Shown: positions 1 through 8,011, counted from the first letter of the stretch. The stretch: 64,000 nt of DNA from Eubacterium xylanophilum ATCC 35991 (GCF_000518685.1 NZ_KI912471.1:1-64000); one strand, 5' to 3'. The notes: generated by a model not told the origin, from the sequence alone. Translations and numbers: made by a program.

Positions 1-2
1 GT

Positions 3-311
3 GGGAGTCAATATACCAGCAAGGAATATCGAGATGCTATCAAAAAATGCGGCGTAGTTCAAAGTATGAATAGTGACGGTGGTCGCTGTCATGATAATGC
101 TCGATGCGAGAGTATGTGGGCAAGGTTCAAAACGGAGCTTCTCTACGATAGATATGATACCAAATCTATGACTGTCAAAGAGTTAAAAACAGTTATCTGG
201 AGGTACTTCATGTCCTATTGGAACAACCGAAGGATCTGCTCTGCTAACGGAGGACTCCCTCCTGCAGCTAAACGCAGGAAATACTATGATTCACAGCCCG
301 TTGCGGCATAG
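3..311 (+). CDS. IS3-family transposase, C-terminal part (5' end outside window)
   Basis: The open frame enters from the left edge. It reads GSQYTSKEYRDA, then SDGGRCHDNARCES, F-K-T-E-L, and a WNNRR tail. This is the second half of an IS3/IS150-type DDE integrase core: the serine-glycine-x-DNA-x-x-E-S block carries the last catalytic glutamate. The enzyme would cut and join the ends of its own element. The ORF stops cleanly at 311 and the right end of the IS probably lies near 345-360, where a TTGACAATTTCA-like end is visible. Whether the element is intact cannot be judged, because its left part is off the window. Confidence 0.85.
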   Translation, partial: GSQYTSKEYRDAIKKCGVVQSMNSDGGRCHDNARCESMWARFKTELLYDRYDTKSMTVKELKTVIWRYFMSYWNNRRICSANGGLPPAAKRRKYYDSQPVAA

Positions 312-359
312 TGATAAATTTTCCCAAAGAAATCTGCCAACCAATATTGACAATTTCAT

Positions 360-920
360 AATGAGCAGGTCAATAATATAAACGAAATAGAGATTATTAA
401 AGATTATACCTTGCCTGACAGTATAGGTTGGTATACATATCACTTTATGGTTATTAGGAATAATACCAAAAAGACATTAAGAGTAAATACTTCAACTATT
501 GCATATGGGATAGATGATAGAATGATTTCGACTACTGAAGGAGAATTTGAGGCTTTGGGTGCAGGATGTACCACAGTAATCAAAGAAGCATTTGAAACAG
601 ATGAAACAATATTAAGATATGATACTGCTATTGATACTTCAGAAACATCTTATAAAAGCGTAATAGATAAAATGTCATATAAGAAATACAATATAAAAGA
701 TGGAGTAATATTTCAAGTAACTAATAATGGTTTACTTACAGCTCGTTTTGCAGAATGTTATGTATTATTTTTAAAAAATGGAGCTTTAGTTGATTATGAT
801 TATGCTTACTTTGATAATGACGATTGTGAGTTGTTACCTGGAACTACGATATCTAAACAGTTTAACTGTTATGACTCATTTGATGATGTGGAATTCTATT
901 TGGGAGGTTATGGTTATTAA
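360..920 (+). pseudogene. 3' part of a putative extracellular protein gene cut by the IS3 element
   Basis: A frame runs from just after the IS end to the stop at 920 with no ribosome-binding site and no credible start; the first codons (NEQVNNINEIEIIKDYT) already read like the middle of a protein. It has alternating beta-type segments, a region like 'YHFMVIRNNTKKTLRVNTS', and an ending 'LLPGTTISKQFNCYDSFDDVEFYLGGYGY'. That pattern resembles the FxLYD-like C-terminal domains of Clostridia lipoproteins, where a ligand-free beta sandwich follows a signal peptide. The most economical reading is that the IS insertion removed the promoter, signal peptide and N-terminus. Family assignment is tentative. 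Confidence 0.6.
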
Positions 921-1082
921 TTCAGAATTTCGAATCTGGTTAATAGTTTGGTTTATACCAAACATGGAATTGGAATTGATTATTCTGCTATGAATGGTTT
1001 TGGTGGTTATACAAGATCAAGGTTTTATGCTGTTTTCGATGAGGGTGGATTTACATATACTTCATACGATGATGATGAATAG
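921..1082 (+). pseudogene. In-frame continuation after the stop at 918-920
   Basis: Directly after TAA the same reading frame stays open for 53 more codons (ending ...GGFTYTSYDDDE) and closes with TAG. The residues (NGFGGYTRSRFYAVFDEGG) look protein-like, not random. It may be a longer original C-terminus exposed by a premature stop, or the tail of a second decayed paralogue. No ribosome-binding site is seen for independent translation. Confidence 0.3.
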
Positions 1083-1133
1083 TATGAGTGTTTGTGCTGT
1101 GATGAAGAAATTAAATTAAGAATTAATCTAAGG

Positions 1134-1165
1134 AAAAAGGGTTGACTAAAGGTCAATCCTTTTTC
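1134..1165 (+). terminator. Rho-independent terminator
   Basis: A stem of AAAAAGG-GTTGAC pairs with GTCAAT-CCTTTTT around a TAAAG loop, with a T-run at its 3' side. It closes the truncated gene upstream and separates it from the DUF3990 unit. Confidence 0.75.
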
Positions 1166-1231
1166 AATGTGCTCAAATATATCAGGGGGTTTAGTATAAA
1201 AGCATTATATGGAGATGGAGATATAGCAAAC

Positions 1232-1260
1232 TTGCAAAGAAAGCGATATTTTGATATAAT
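1232..1260 (+). promoter_or_regulatory. Sigma-A promoter of the DUF3990 unit
   Basis: TTGCAA, a 17-bp spacer, and a perfect TATAAT. Transcription would begin near 1267, about 55 nt before the favoured start codon at 1323. Confidence 0.7.
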
Positions 1261-1322
1261 TTCCATGTGAAATGATAATATTTTTAGAAAGTAGTGATTA
1301 CGGAGAAAGCTGGTGTGTGCAA

Positions 1323-1784
1323 ATGAAGGAGATTATTGTTTATCATGGCAGTAATGTAGAAGTAATCAAGCCACAAAATCTTCAAAATGGTTTTTACAAA
1401 GATTTTGGATATGGGTTCTATTGTACTAAATTGGAAAAACAAGCAAGACGTTGGGCTCTGACTAGAAAAGGAGATTCTGTTGTTAATCGATATTATTATA
1501 GTGAAAACACAGAATTAAAGATAAAAGTTTTTTCAGATATGACAGAAGAATGGCTTGCATTTGTAGTGGAATGTAGAATGGGAACACCACATGATTTTGA
1601 TATTGTTGAGGGACCTATGGCTGACGATCAAATGTGGAATTTCGTGGAAGAGTATGTTAAGGGGCGTATTTCTAAAAGAGCCTTTTGGGAGCTTGTAAAG
1701 TTCAACCATCCTACACATCAAATTGTTTATTGCACGGAAGCTGCCCTAAAAACTCTCAGATTTGAAGGAAGTGAAAAACTATGA
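1323..1784 (+). CDS. DUF3990 protein, ADP-ribosyltransferase-like
   Basis: This 153-residue protein starts MKEIIVYHGS. Tyr7-His8-Gly9-Ser10, the DFGYGFYCT block at 27-35, QARRWA at 40-45 and a late HQIVYCTEAAL at about 132-142 follow the layout of DUF3990. I recall that family as grouped with the H-Y-E type ADP-ribosyltransferases (HGS, then G-x-G-x-Y, then a beta strand with a catalytic Glu). It would move ADP-ribose from NAD to a target, but the target is unknown. A longer start at 1272 is possible, but it would sit only about 5 nt after the predicted transcription start and lacks family similarity. The next gene overlaps by 4 bp (ATGA), as in toxin-antitoxin pairs. Function as a toxin is inference. 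Confidence 0.7.
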   Translation: MKEIIVYHGSNVEVIKPQNLQNGFYKDFGYGFYCTKLEKQARRWALTRKGDSVVNRYYYSENTELKIKVFSDMTEEWLAFVVECRMGTPHDFDIVEGPMADDQMWNFVEEYVKGRISKRAFWELVKFNHPTHQIVYCTEAALKTLRFEGSEKL

Positions 1785-2251
1785 AGAACAAGTATTTCCC
1801 CGATGAAGATATAGAAGAAGATGATTTGTATTTTATATGTTATATGATTGAGAGAGTGGCTCGTCATATTCATCAAAGAAATCGCTATGTAGTAAACACT
1901 ATTGGCAAGGAAGAATTATACCATTTGATTAGTGTTGCCAACGTGCTTCATTCAGAAAACCCATTGAAAGTCGAAGATGATTGGATTAGAGATTATAATC
2001 TTGAATATGGTGATTTTGATATCACAGACGTTGATAGAGAACTTGCTGAGAGAATTCCAACAGAACTTGAAATGGGTAGAGTGTATCAAAGATTAATAGT
2101 TGATACAATGGATTCCAAAGAAGATTATGTTGATGGGATTGTTCGAGTATATAATAACGAACTATGTGATGTGATAGACAATTATAATTGCAGTGCGTTT
2201 TACGAGCCTTCATATTATATTGCCAAGGCTTATCAAGAAGGTGGTTTTTGA
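1781..2251 (+). CDS. DUF3791-like partner protein (putative antitoxin)
   Basis: A 156-residue acidic, helical protein whose start overlaps the preceding stop by 4 bp, so the pair is translationally coupled. Residues 15-75 (DDLYFICYMIERVARHIH ... HLISVANVLHSENP ... DI) follow the pattern of DUF3791, a small domain that commonly accompanies DUF3990. The second half (IPTELEMGRVYQRLIVD, then VYNNELCDVIDNYN and FYEPSYYIAKAYQ) is an added helical region seen in longer members. By position and family association it should neutralise the upstream ADP-ribosyltransferase-like protein. There is no DNA-binding motif that I can see. Direct evidence for antitoxin activity is lacking. Confidence 0.55.
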   Translation: MKNKYFPDEDIEEDDLYFICYMIERVARHIHQRNRYVVNTIGKEELYHLISVANVLHSENPLKVEDDWIRDYNLEYGDFDITDVDRELAERIPTELEMGRVYQRLIVDTMDSKEDYVDGIVRVYNNELCDVIDNYNCSAFYEPSYYIAKAYQEGGF

Positions 2252-2302
2252 TTTGCAAAGTAAACTTAGTTATGATTATAGAATACGTGAGGAGGGTGTA
2301 TC

Positions 2303-3124
2303 ATGGATATAAGTGTACTATATATGGATATTGAGGATGTATTTGAGAATCTTGACAAAGACAGATATCCGGAAACATACTATTATCTTGAAAATTGGCT
2401 TGAGACAGATGAAAGATTTAGGGACGGAGCGGAGACGGTATGCTATACGATAGCTGAATCTGACAAGCCGGAACCTTGGACTGATGAGATAATTCAGTTT
2501 ATGGAAAAGATTCTTTTGGCTGAGATTGCAGATGGAAATGATGATGCAATGAATAGTCTTGGAGCATTTTACTATGATGGTCGCAGAGGATTTGAGCAGA
2601 GTTTCACAATTGCGATGAAGTATTATAATATGGCTGCGGCAAATGGCAACAGACAAGCTCAAGAGAACCTCGGATATTGCTATTACTATGGACGAGATGG
2701 AGAAGTTGATTATGAAAAGGCTTTTCACTACTTCGCATTGGGAGCATTTGATGGACATTTGATTTCTCTATATAAGATTGGAGATATGTATTATAACGGC
2801 TACTATGTTAAGAAAAACCTCAAAGAGGCATTTGTCATATATGAGCGCTGCATAGAAAATATGACTGAAGAGGCTGAGTCGTATGTTGCTGGTCCTGTGT
2901 TGCTTAGACTTGGAAACATGTATTTAAACGGAGAAGGAACGGAAAAGAATACAAGAACCGCATTGGCATGCTATCAAAGCGCGGAGAGATTTTTGTACAG
3001 TATGGTTGTGGATGATGGTAACTATATGTATAAAAAGAGCTTAAAGCAGGCCATCGAAGGACAGGAGAAAGCGAGAGCAGAAATGGCAAAGATGATGGAT
3101 GGAAAAGAGTGGAAATTTGATTAA
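2303..3124 (+). CDS. Sel1-repeat protein
   Basis: A 273-residue protein with several Sel1-like helical repeats, each with an A-x-x-x-L-G-x-x-Y-x-x-G core: NSLGAFYYDGRRG, ENLGYCYYYGRDG, YKIGDMYYNGYYV and LRLGNMYLNGEGT, each followed by an A-x-x-Y/F-x-x-A helix. The first ~75 residues are acidic and not repeat-like. No signal peptide or membrane segment is visible, so it is probably a cytosolic scaffold for protein contacts. A good GGAGG site lies 6 nt before the ATG. It lies 51 bp after the DUF3991-like partner and has no terminator before it, so it may belong to the same transcript. Its partner is unknown. Confidence 0.85.
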   Translation: MDISVLYMDIEDVFENLDKDRYPETYYYLENWLETDERFRDGAETVCYTIAESDKPEPWTDEIIQFMEKILLAEIADGNDDAMNSLGAFYYDGRRGFEQSFTIAMKYYNMAAANGNRQAQENLGYCYYYGRDGEVDYEKAFHYFALGAFDGHLISLYKIGDMYYNGYYVKKNLKEAFVIYERCIENMTEEAESYVAGPVLLRLGNMYLNGEGTEKNTRTALACYQSAERFLYSMVVDDGNYMYKKSLKQAIEGQEKARAEMAKMMDGKEWKFD

Positions 3125-3144
3125 GAATATTAGAAAATAGTCAA

Positions 3145-3173
3145 TTGAAAAACCACGATAAATGTGGTATCAT
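3145..3173 (+). promoter_or_regulatory. Promoter with an inverted repeat between -35 and -10
   Basis: TTGAAA, a 17-bp spacer and TATCAT. The spacer holds ACCAC-N7-GTGGT, an exact 5-bp inverted repeat placed where a bound repressor would block RNA polymerase. The macrodomain protein encoded downstream has a helix-turn-helix region, so self-regulation is one possibility. Confidence 0.6.
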
Positions 3174-3221
3174 TATTCATGTAAGCAATTACAAATATAA
3201 TGAATATGGAGGATTTTGAAA

Positions 3222-3842
3222 TTGAAAATCTATGATGTTACAGACGCAAAGTTTGCAGAATATGGAAAGGTTCTTACAGGTTATGATACAACAGAACTAT
3301 TAAAAGCTATGGACGCTATTGAGCTACCTGAGAACGGAGTGGCATATGAGCCGGGCATTGATTCTCTCGAGAAGTGTGCAATTATGAATGATTTAGGAAA
3401 TAATGCATATGGCGGAATGCCTATTCAGCTCGGAATGTGTTGGGGACACAATAAAGCACTCAACTGCTTGGAGTATCACAGAGATAGCGAGATTAATATC
3501 GGTTCATCTGATTTTGTTCTTCTTCTTGCTAAGCAGGATAAAATCGTTAATGGTGAATTAGATACTGCAGATGTAGTTGCCTTCCGCGCACCAAAGGGAG
3601 CAGTTGTTGAGGTTTATGCTACATCATTGCATTATGCTCCATGCCAGGTTGAAGATTCTGGATTTAGAGTAGCAGTTGTCCTTCCAAAGGGAACAAATAC
3701 TGATATAGACAAAGTTACAGAGATTGATTCTGAGGACAAGATGCTTTGGGCTAGAAATAAATGGCTTATCGCTCATCCGGATGCAGCAGAGGCAAAAGAT
3801 GGTGCATATGTAGGTCTTAAGGGAGAGAATATCTCTATCTGA
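3222..3842 (+). CDS. DUF4867 family, cupin-like protein
   Basis: About 206 residues. The sequence is beta-rich with the hallmarks of a cupin or ureidoglycolate-lyase-like barrel: QLGMCWGHNKALNCLEYHRDSEIN, FVLLLAKQDKI, VVAFRAPKGAVVEVYATSLHYAPC, then FRVAVVLPKGTN. His, Glu and His residues (W-G-H, E-Y-H, L-H-Y) could bind a metal. The family is often found near sugar metabolism genes, but no such gene lies here. The start chosen is TTG at 3222, 9 nt after GGAGG; a TTG at 3216 would be only 3 nt away. It is followed 16 bp later by the macrodomain gene, probably on the same mRNA. The substrate is unknown. Confidence 0.7.
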   Translation: MKIYDVTDAKFAEYGKVLTGYDTTELLKAMDAIELPENGVAYEPGIDSLEKCAIMNDLGNNAYGGMPIQLGMCWGHNKALNCLEYHRDSEINIGSSDFVLLLAKQDKIVNGELDTADVVAFRAPKGAVVEVYATSLHYAPCQVEDSGFRVAVVLPKGTNTDIDKVTEIDSEDKMLWARNKWLIAHPDAAEAKDGAYVGLKGENISI

Positions 3843-3858
3843 TCATTTCAAGGAGTTG

Positions 3859-4917
3859 ATGGAGTTGCCATTTAATATTATTAGAAATGATATTACAAAG
3901 ATCAAAGCTGATGCAATAGTAAATACAGCAAATCCACACGTTGCCATTGGTAGCGGTGTGGATTTTGCTATATACAACGCAGCAGGCAAGGATAGACTTT
4001 TGGCGGCAAGAAAAGAGATAGGTGAGATGCCGCCCGGGACTGTTGCCGTTACAGAAGCTTTTGATTTGGATGCAAAGTACATAATTCACGTGAGTGGTCC
4101 CGTATGGAATAACGGTGACAGCGGTGAATCTGATTGTTTACGCACTTGTTATATGCAAGCGCTTAATCTGGCTGCGAAGAATAATTGCCAATCCATTGCC
4201 TTTCCTCTTCTTGCGACGGGAACATATGCATTCCCCAAGGAACTCGGCCTACAGATTGCAATAGAGTCGTTTACAGAATTCTTGGAAGAGCATGAGATGA
4301 ATATTATCCTTGTAGTTTTTGAACAAGATTCTGTAAAGATTTCAGGAAAAATATTCGGCGATGTGAAAAGCTTTGTTGACGATCAGTATGTAGATGCAAC
4401 CCTGAAGGAAGAAGGGGTTTATCATAATGCCAGAATGCTTGGAAGTGTGGTAGATTTTCCGAGAGCTGGTAGAGGAAGTGTTTTGTCTAGAAATACTGTC
4501 GTGCTCGAGGACGAAGAAATTGATGAGGATGATGCTGTTCCGGCACAATCATTAGACGATGAACTTAAGAGCATATATACAGATTCCTTTGAGAAGCATT
4601 TACAGCAACTAATTAATAAAAAAGGACTGAAGAATTCTGAAGTATATGCTACAGCCAATATATCTAAGCAATATTTCTCGAAATTGATGAAGGGACAGAT
4701 TAAACCCTCCAAGGAAAAGATGCTTGCCCTGGCAGTTGGACTTAGACTCAACCTAGATGAAACAGTAGATTTTCTAAAGATCGCTGGATATGCGCTTTCG
4801 CCTATTTCTCAGACTGATAAGATTGTAGAGTATTTTATTCGCAACAAAGATTACAATGTATTAAAGATTGACATTGTGTTATTTGATTATGGCTTGGATT
4901 CGTTGAGCGGATACTAG
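3859..4917 (+). CDS. Macrodomain protein with C-terminal helix-turn-helix
   Basis: About 352 residues. Residues 1-165 form a macrodomain: DAIVNTAN, GSGVDFAIYNAAG, GEMPPGTVAVTEAFDLDAKYIIHVSGP, and FPLLATGTYAFP. These are the ADP-ribose-binding loops, so the protein should bind or hydrolyse ADP-ribose or a related nucleotide. Residues 165-235 are an acidic, variable linker. Residues ~235-310 (SFEKHLQQLINKKGLKNSEVYATANISKQYFSKLMKGQIKPSKEKMLALAVGL) are an XRE-like helix-turn-helix. An ADP-ribose-sensing regulator is a reasonable inference. AGGAG precedes the ATG closely; a TTG at 3856 is the alternative. The nearby ADP-ribosyltransferase-like gene makes the context notable. Confidence 0.85.
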   Translation: MELPFNIIRNDITKIKADAIVNTANPHVAIGSGVDFAIYNAAGKDRLLAARKEIGEMPPGTVAVTEAFDLDAKYIIHVSGPVWNNGDSGESDCLRTCYMQALNLAAKNNCQSIAFPLLATGTYAFPKELGLQIAIESFTEFLEEHEMNIILVVFEQDSVKISGKIFGDVKSFVDDQYVDATLKEEGVYHNARMLGSVVDFPRAGRGSVLSRNTVVLEDEEIDEDDAVPAQSLDDELKSIYTDSFEKHLQQLINKKGLKNSEVYATANISKQYFSKLMKGQIKPSKEKMLALAVGLRLNLDETVDFLKIAGYALSPISQTDKIVEYFIRNKDYNVLKIDIVLFDYGLDSLSGY

Positions 4918-4954
4918 AAGTAAGTAAATTCAGCAGTATGCGTTTCAAATTACA

Positions 4955-4982
4955 ATGGTCGCCTCTGGGGCGACCATTTTTA
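4955..4982 (+). terminator. Rho-independent terminator
   Basis: A 9-bp GC-rich stem (ATGGTCGCC with GGCGACCAT) with a short loop is followed by TTTTT. It ends the DUF4867-macrodomain unit. Confidence 0.85.
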
Positions 4983-5046
4983 GCCACGACTATAGTATGA
5001 TTATCTCAGAAACAAGAAATACATACCAATTAAGGAGGTAATTATT

Positions 5047-5715
5047 ATGAGTAAAGGTTTTACAGAGATAGTTTATATTATGGATAGAAGCGGTTCAATG
5101 AGCGGGCTTGAGGCTGACACAATTGGAGGTTTCAATTCGATGATTAAGAAACAGAAAAAGACAGGTGAAAAGGCAGTCGTATCAACTGTTTTCTTTGATG
5201 ATGAGATTGAGGTATTGCATGACAGAGTTCCAATAAACAAACTTGAAAAGATGACAGAGAGCGATTACTATGTGCGCGGATGTACAGCGCTTTTGGATGC
5301 AGTTGGAATTGCGATTCATCATATCGGAACATTGCACAGAGATGCTAAGAAAAAGGACAGACCGGAAAAGACCATATTTATCATTACAACAGATGGCATG
5401 GAAAATGCAAGCAGAATGTATTCTTACGGGAGAATTAATAAAATGATTAAGCGTCAGCAGGAAAGATACGGATGGGAGTTTATATTTATAGGTGCCAATA
5501 TTGATAGCATTGCAGAGGCTGACAGATTTGGGATTAAGGCAGATAGAGCCGTGAATTATGTTCATGATTCAGTGGGGACAAAGGGAGTTTTCGCAAGTGT
5601 TGCCATGGCCGTTTCTTCTGTTATGGAATCAGATGATATGGAAGATGCAGGAGAAATGTTGACAAAGGGAAGCTGGAGAAAAGAGGTGGATGAGGATTAT
5701 AGAAAGAGGGGGTAA
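5047..5715 (+). CDS. VWA domain protein
   Basis: A 222-residue single-domain von Willebrand A protein. The metal-ion-dependent adhesion motif D13-x-S15-x-S17 (MDRSGSMSG), a conserved Thr in RGCTALLDA and the Asp in TTDGMEN are all present, so it should bind Mg2+ and a protein ligand. It has no signal peptide, so it is cytosolic, like the VWA proteins that work with AAA+ ATPases or tellurite-type systems; no ATPase partner lies here. An AAGGAGG site precedes the ATG by about 7 nt. The preceding terminator and the promoter at 5732 isolate it as its own unit. Its role is unknown. Confidence 0.85.
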   Translation: MSKGFTEIVYIMDRSGSMSGLEADTIGGFNSMIKKQKKTGEKAVVSTVFFDDEIEVLHDRVPINKLEKMTESDYYVRGCTALLDAVGIAIHHIGTLHRDAKKKDRPEKTIFIITTDGMENASRMYSYGRINKMIKRQQERYGWEFIFIGANIDSIAEADRFGIKADRAVNYVHDSVGTKGVFASVAMAVSSVMESDDMEDAGEMLTKGSWRKEVDEDYRKRG

Positions 5716-5731
5716 AAGCCATTGATAATTC

Positions 5732-5760
5732 TTGTTAGTTTATGAATATTATGATATAAT
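5732..5760 (+). promoter_or_regulatory. Promoter of the aldose epimerase gene
   Basis: TTGTTA, a 17-bp spacer and TATAAT. The transcription start, expected near 5767, falls at the base of the hairpin at 5764-5805. Confidence 0.7.
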
Positions 5761-5763
5761 TAA

Positions 5764-5805
5764 TAAGCGCATGCTAATGTGGAATAATCCACTAGTATGC
5801 GCTTA
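5764..5805 (+). promoter_or_regulatory. Large hairpin at the predicted 5' end of the epimerase mRNA
   Basis: TAAGCGCAT...TGTGGA pairs with TCCAC...ATGCGCTTA around an ATAA loop, with about 18 paired bases and small bulges. It ends 14 nt before the AAGGAGG site of the gene at 5834. A short T-rich stretch follows, so it could also end readthrough from the VWA gene. Its position at the very 5' end of the transcript suggests an mRNA-stabilising or regulatory structure. Confidence 0.6.
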
Positions 5806-5833
5806 GAGTCTTTTATTTAAGGAGGTCATTATA

Positions 5834-7414
5834 ATGACAAAGAAAACACTAAGGGATAAAGGAGATTTTGAAGTGATGAAAAGAATAAGTACAAAGAAGA
5901 GTATCTCTGCAGTTTTAGCATTGGCGATGCTGGCATCTTGCGGTGGCGGAACATTTGTCTGTGCTGCCAAGAAGCCGAGCGCAGTGAAAAGTCTTACTGT
6001 AAAGAGTGGAAACAAGAAAAGTATTAAGATAAAAGCCAATGGTTATAAGATAAAAAAAGTCAAGGCAAAGTCCTCTAATTCCAAGAATGTCAAGGTGATT
6101 AAGTCTTCTAAAAAAGCTGTTACAATAAAAGGGATAAAGGGCAGTGCCAAGATAAGAATTACGGTTAAGGCTGCCAAGGGCAAGAAAACTAAAAGTTTTA
6201 AGCTAATAACTAAGGTGAAAATAAGCGTTCCGGTCAAAGAAGCAATTCCGACGGCTGCGCCAAAGGCTGTTAATACAAGTTCAGTAGTTACCAAGGCGCC
6301 GATCAGCACTGTGGCACCAAGCCTGAGTACTGTTACACCAACGTCATCACCTGATATCGCCAAGAATCCGATTACAGTTTCCAAAGAGACATTTGGAAAA
6401 ACAAGTGATGGCAAGGAGGTTTCAAAGTATACGTTGTCAAATGAGAACAATATGACGGTGTCTTTTCTTGATTATGGGGCAATTATTCAATCGGTAAAAG
6501 TTCCCGACAGGAACGGGAAAATCGATGATGTCGTGCTAGGTTATGATGATTTGGCTTCATATGAGAGCAATCCTAACTTTTTTGGAGCATTTCTTGGGAG
6601 ACATGCCAACAGAATAGCATTTGCATACTTTGAACTAAATGGTGAGGAGTATAAGCTTGAGAAAAATGATGGCGGAAGGAACAATCTACACGGCGGCAGT
6701 CCGGGATATTACAAAGTAATGTATGATGCGGAAATCGGCGAGGACTGTGTGACATTTTCGAGACTTAGTCCTGATGGAGAACAGGGATTCCCGGGAAATC
6801 TTGATGTGAAAGTCACATATAGATTGACCAATGAAAATGAATTAAAGATTGAGTATAATACCAAAGCTCTTGACAAGGATACACTTTGTAATTTGTCCAA
6901 TCACTCATATTTTAATTTGAAGGGGCACAATAATGGGGATATCACAGATCACAAGGTTATGATTAAGGCCAATGCCATAACTGAGACTAACAGGAACTCT
7001 ATTCCAACGGGAGAGCTTATGAGTGTAGAGGGGACGCCTTTTGACTTTAGAAATCCAGCACTTGTGGGAGATGGTTTGAAATCTGATAATCAGTATATCA
7101 AGAACTCCAATGGATATGATCACAATTTTGTTCTAGATAAGGAAGATGGTGTTTTTGATAAAGTTGCTGAGATTACGGAAGATACGTCTGGAAGAAAGAT
7201 GGAAGTATACACAGATCTTCCCGGATTGCAGTTTTACACGGGAAATTATGTGAGTGGCACGGGAAAAGAAGGGGCAGTTTATGGCGCGCGATCTGGAATG
7301 TGCTTTGAGACACAGTTTTTCCCTGATTCAATCAATCAACCAAACTTTAAGCAATGTATATTGAGAGCCGGACAGGAATTTAATTCCACTACAATATATA
7401 AGTTTTCGGTATAA
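5834..7414 (+). CDS. Secreted aldose 1-epimerase with basic N-terminal module
   Basis: A 526-residue protein. The signal region has an LASC-GGG lipobox-like site (around residue 35), so it may be a lipoprotein. A Lys-rich beta module follows (about 45-135, SSNSKNVKVIKSSKKAVTIKGIKG, Big2-like), then a Thr/Pro/Ala linker (135-180). Residues ~190-526 are a full GalM domain: GRHANRI, NNLHGG, NHSYFNL with the catalytic His (~357), GYDHNFVL, PGLQFYTGNY, and CFETQFFPDSINQPNF with the catalytic Glu (~491). It would interconvert alpha and beta anomers of hexoses at the cell surface. AAGGAGG lies 7 nt before ATG 5834; an inner ATG at 5876 also has a weak site and gives a more compact signal peptide. 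Confidence 0.85.
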   Translation: MTKKTLRDKGDFEVMKRISTKKSISAVLALAMLASCGGGTFVCAAKKPSAVKSLTVKSGNKKSIKIKANGYKIKKVKAKSSNSKNVKVIKSSKKAVTIKGIKGSAKIRITVKAAKGKKTKSFKLITKVKISVPVKEAIPTAAPKAVNTSSVVTKAPISTVAPSLSTVTPTSSPDIAKNPITVSKETFGKTSDGKEVSKYTLSNENNMTVSFLDYGAIIQSVKVPDRNGKIDDVVLGYDDLASYESNPNFFGAFLGRHANRIAFAYFELNGEEYKLEKNDGGRNNLHGGSPGYYKVMYDAEIGEDCVTFSRLSPDGEQGFPGNLDVKVTYRLTNENELKIEYNTKALDKDTLCNLSNHSYFNLKGHNNGDITDHKVMIKANAITETNRNSIPTGELMSVEGTPFDFRNPALVGDGLKSDNQYIKNSNGYDHNFVLDKEDGVFDKVAEITEDTSGRKMEVYTDLPGLQFYTGNYVSGTGKEGAVYGARSGMCFETQFFPDSINQPNFKQCILRAGQEFNSTTIYKFSV

Positions 7415-7434
7415 ATATAGGAGGACAATCGGTT

Positions 7435-7983
7435 ATGAATGGTTTAGGAACTAAGAAGCTGGAAACAGAGAGATTAATATTGAGAAAGTTTGAAGTAAGT
7501 GACGCTTCAGATATGTATAACAACTGGGCCGGAGATCCGTTGGTTTCCGAGTTCCTGACCTGGCCATATCACACTGACATTGAAGTAACCAAAAAGATTC
7601 TTGCTATTTGGGAGAAAAAATATTCCGATAAGTTTTACATGAACTGGGCAATTGTTGAAAAGTCTACCAATAATGTTATAGGATCTATTGGAGTCGTGGA
7701 TTTCAAAGAGAGTGTAAAATCTGCAGAAATAGGTTATGCTCTGAGTAGAATGTATTGGGGAAGAGGAATAATGCCTGAAGCCTTGAAGCGAGTTATGGAT
7801 TTTCTCTTCGATGATGTAGGATTTAACCGAGTTGCTGCCTGTCATGACACGGATAATCCGAAGTCCGGACGTGTTATGGAAAAAGTCGGAATGATAAGAG
7901 AGGGTGTTCTTCGACAATCTAGAGTAAATAATAGAGGAATCACGGATGTAATGTGGTATTCAACCATCCGAAGCGACCGATGA
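7435..7983 (+). CDS. GNAT acetyltransferase, RimJ/RimL type
   Basis: A 182-residue protein that opens LGTKKLETERLILRKFEVSDA, the typical start of the RimJ/RimL branch. The acetyl-CoA-binding segment is GYALSRMYWGRGIMPEALKRVMDFLF, and VAACHDTDNPKSGRVMEKVGM is the C-terminal core. It would transfer an acetyl group to an amine, often a protein N-terminus or a small molecule; the substrate is not evident. It lies 20 bp after the epimerase with its own AGGAGG site, so the two genes are probably cotranscribed. Confidence 0.85.
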   Translation: MNGLGTKKLETERLILRKFEVSDASDMYNNWAGDPLVSEFLTWPYHTDIEVTKKILAIWEKKYSDKFYMNWAIVEKSTNNVIGSIGVVDFKESVKSAEIGYALSRMYWGRGIMPEALKRVMDFLFDDVGFNRVAACHDTDNPKSGRVMEKVGMIREGVLRQSRVNNRGITDVMWYSTIRSDR

Positions 7984-8006
7984 GGTGCTTCGGACGGAAT
8001 ATTTTT
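7968..8006 (+). terminator. Weak terminator overlapping the acetyltransferase stop
   Basis: CCGAAGC pairs with GCTTCGG around a 12-nt loop that contains the TGA stop. The following GGAATATTTTT supplies a delayed T-run. It lies between converging genes (acetyltransferase and metA). Confidence 0.45.
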
Positions 8007-8011
8007 AATAA

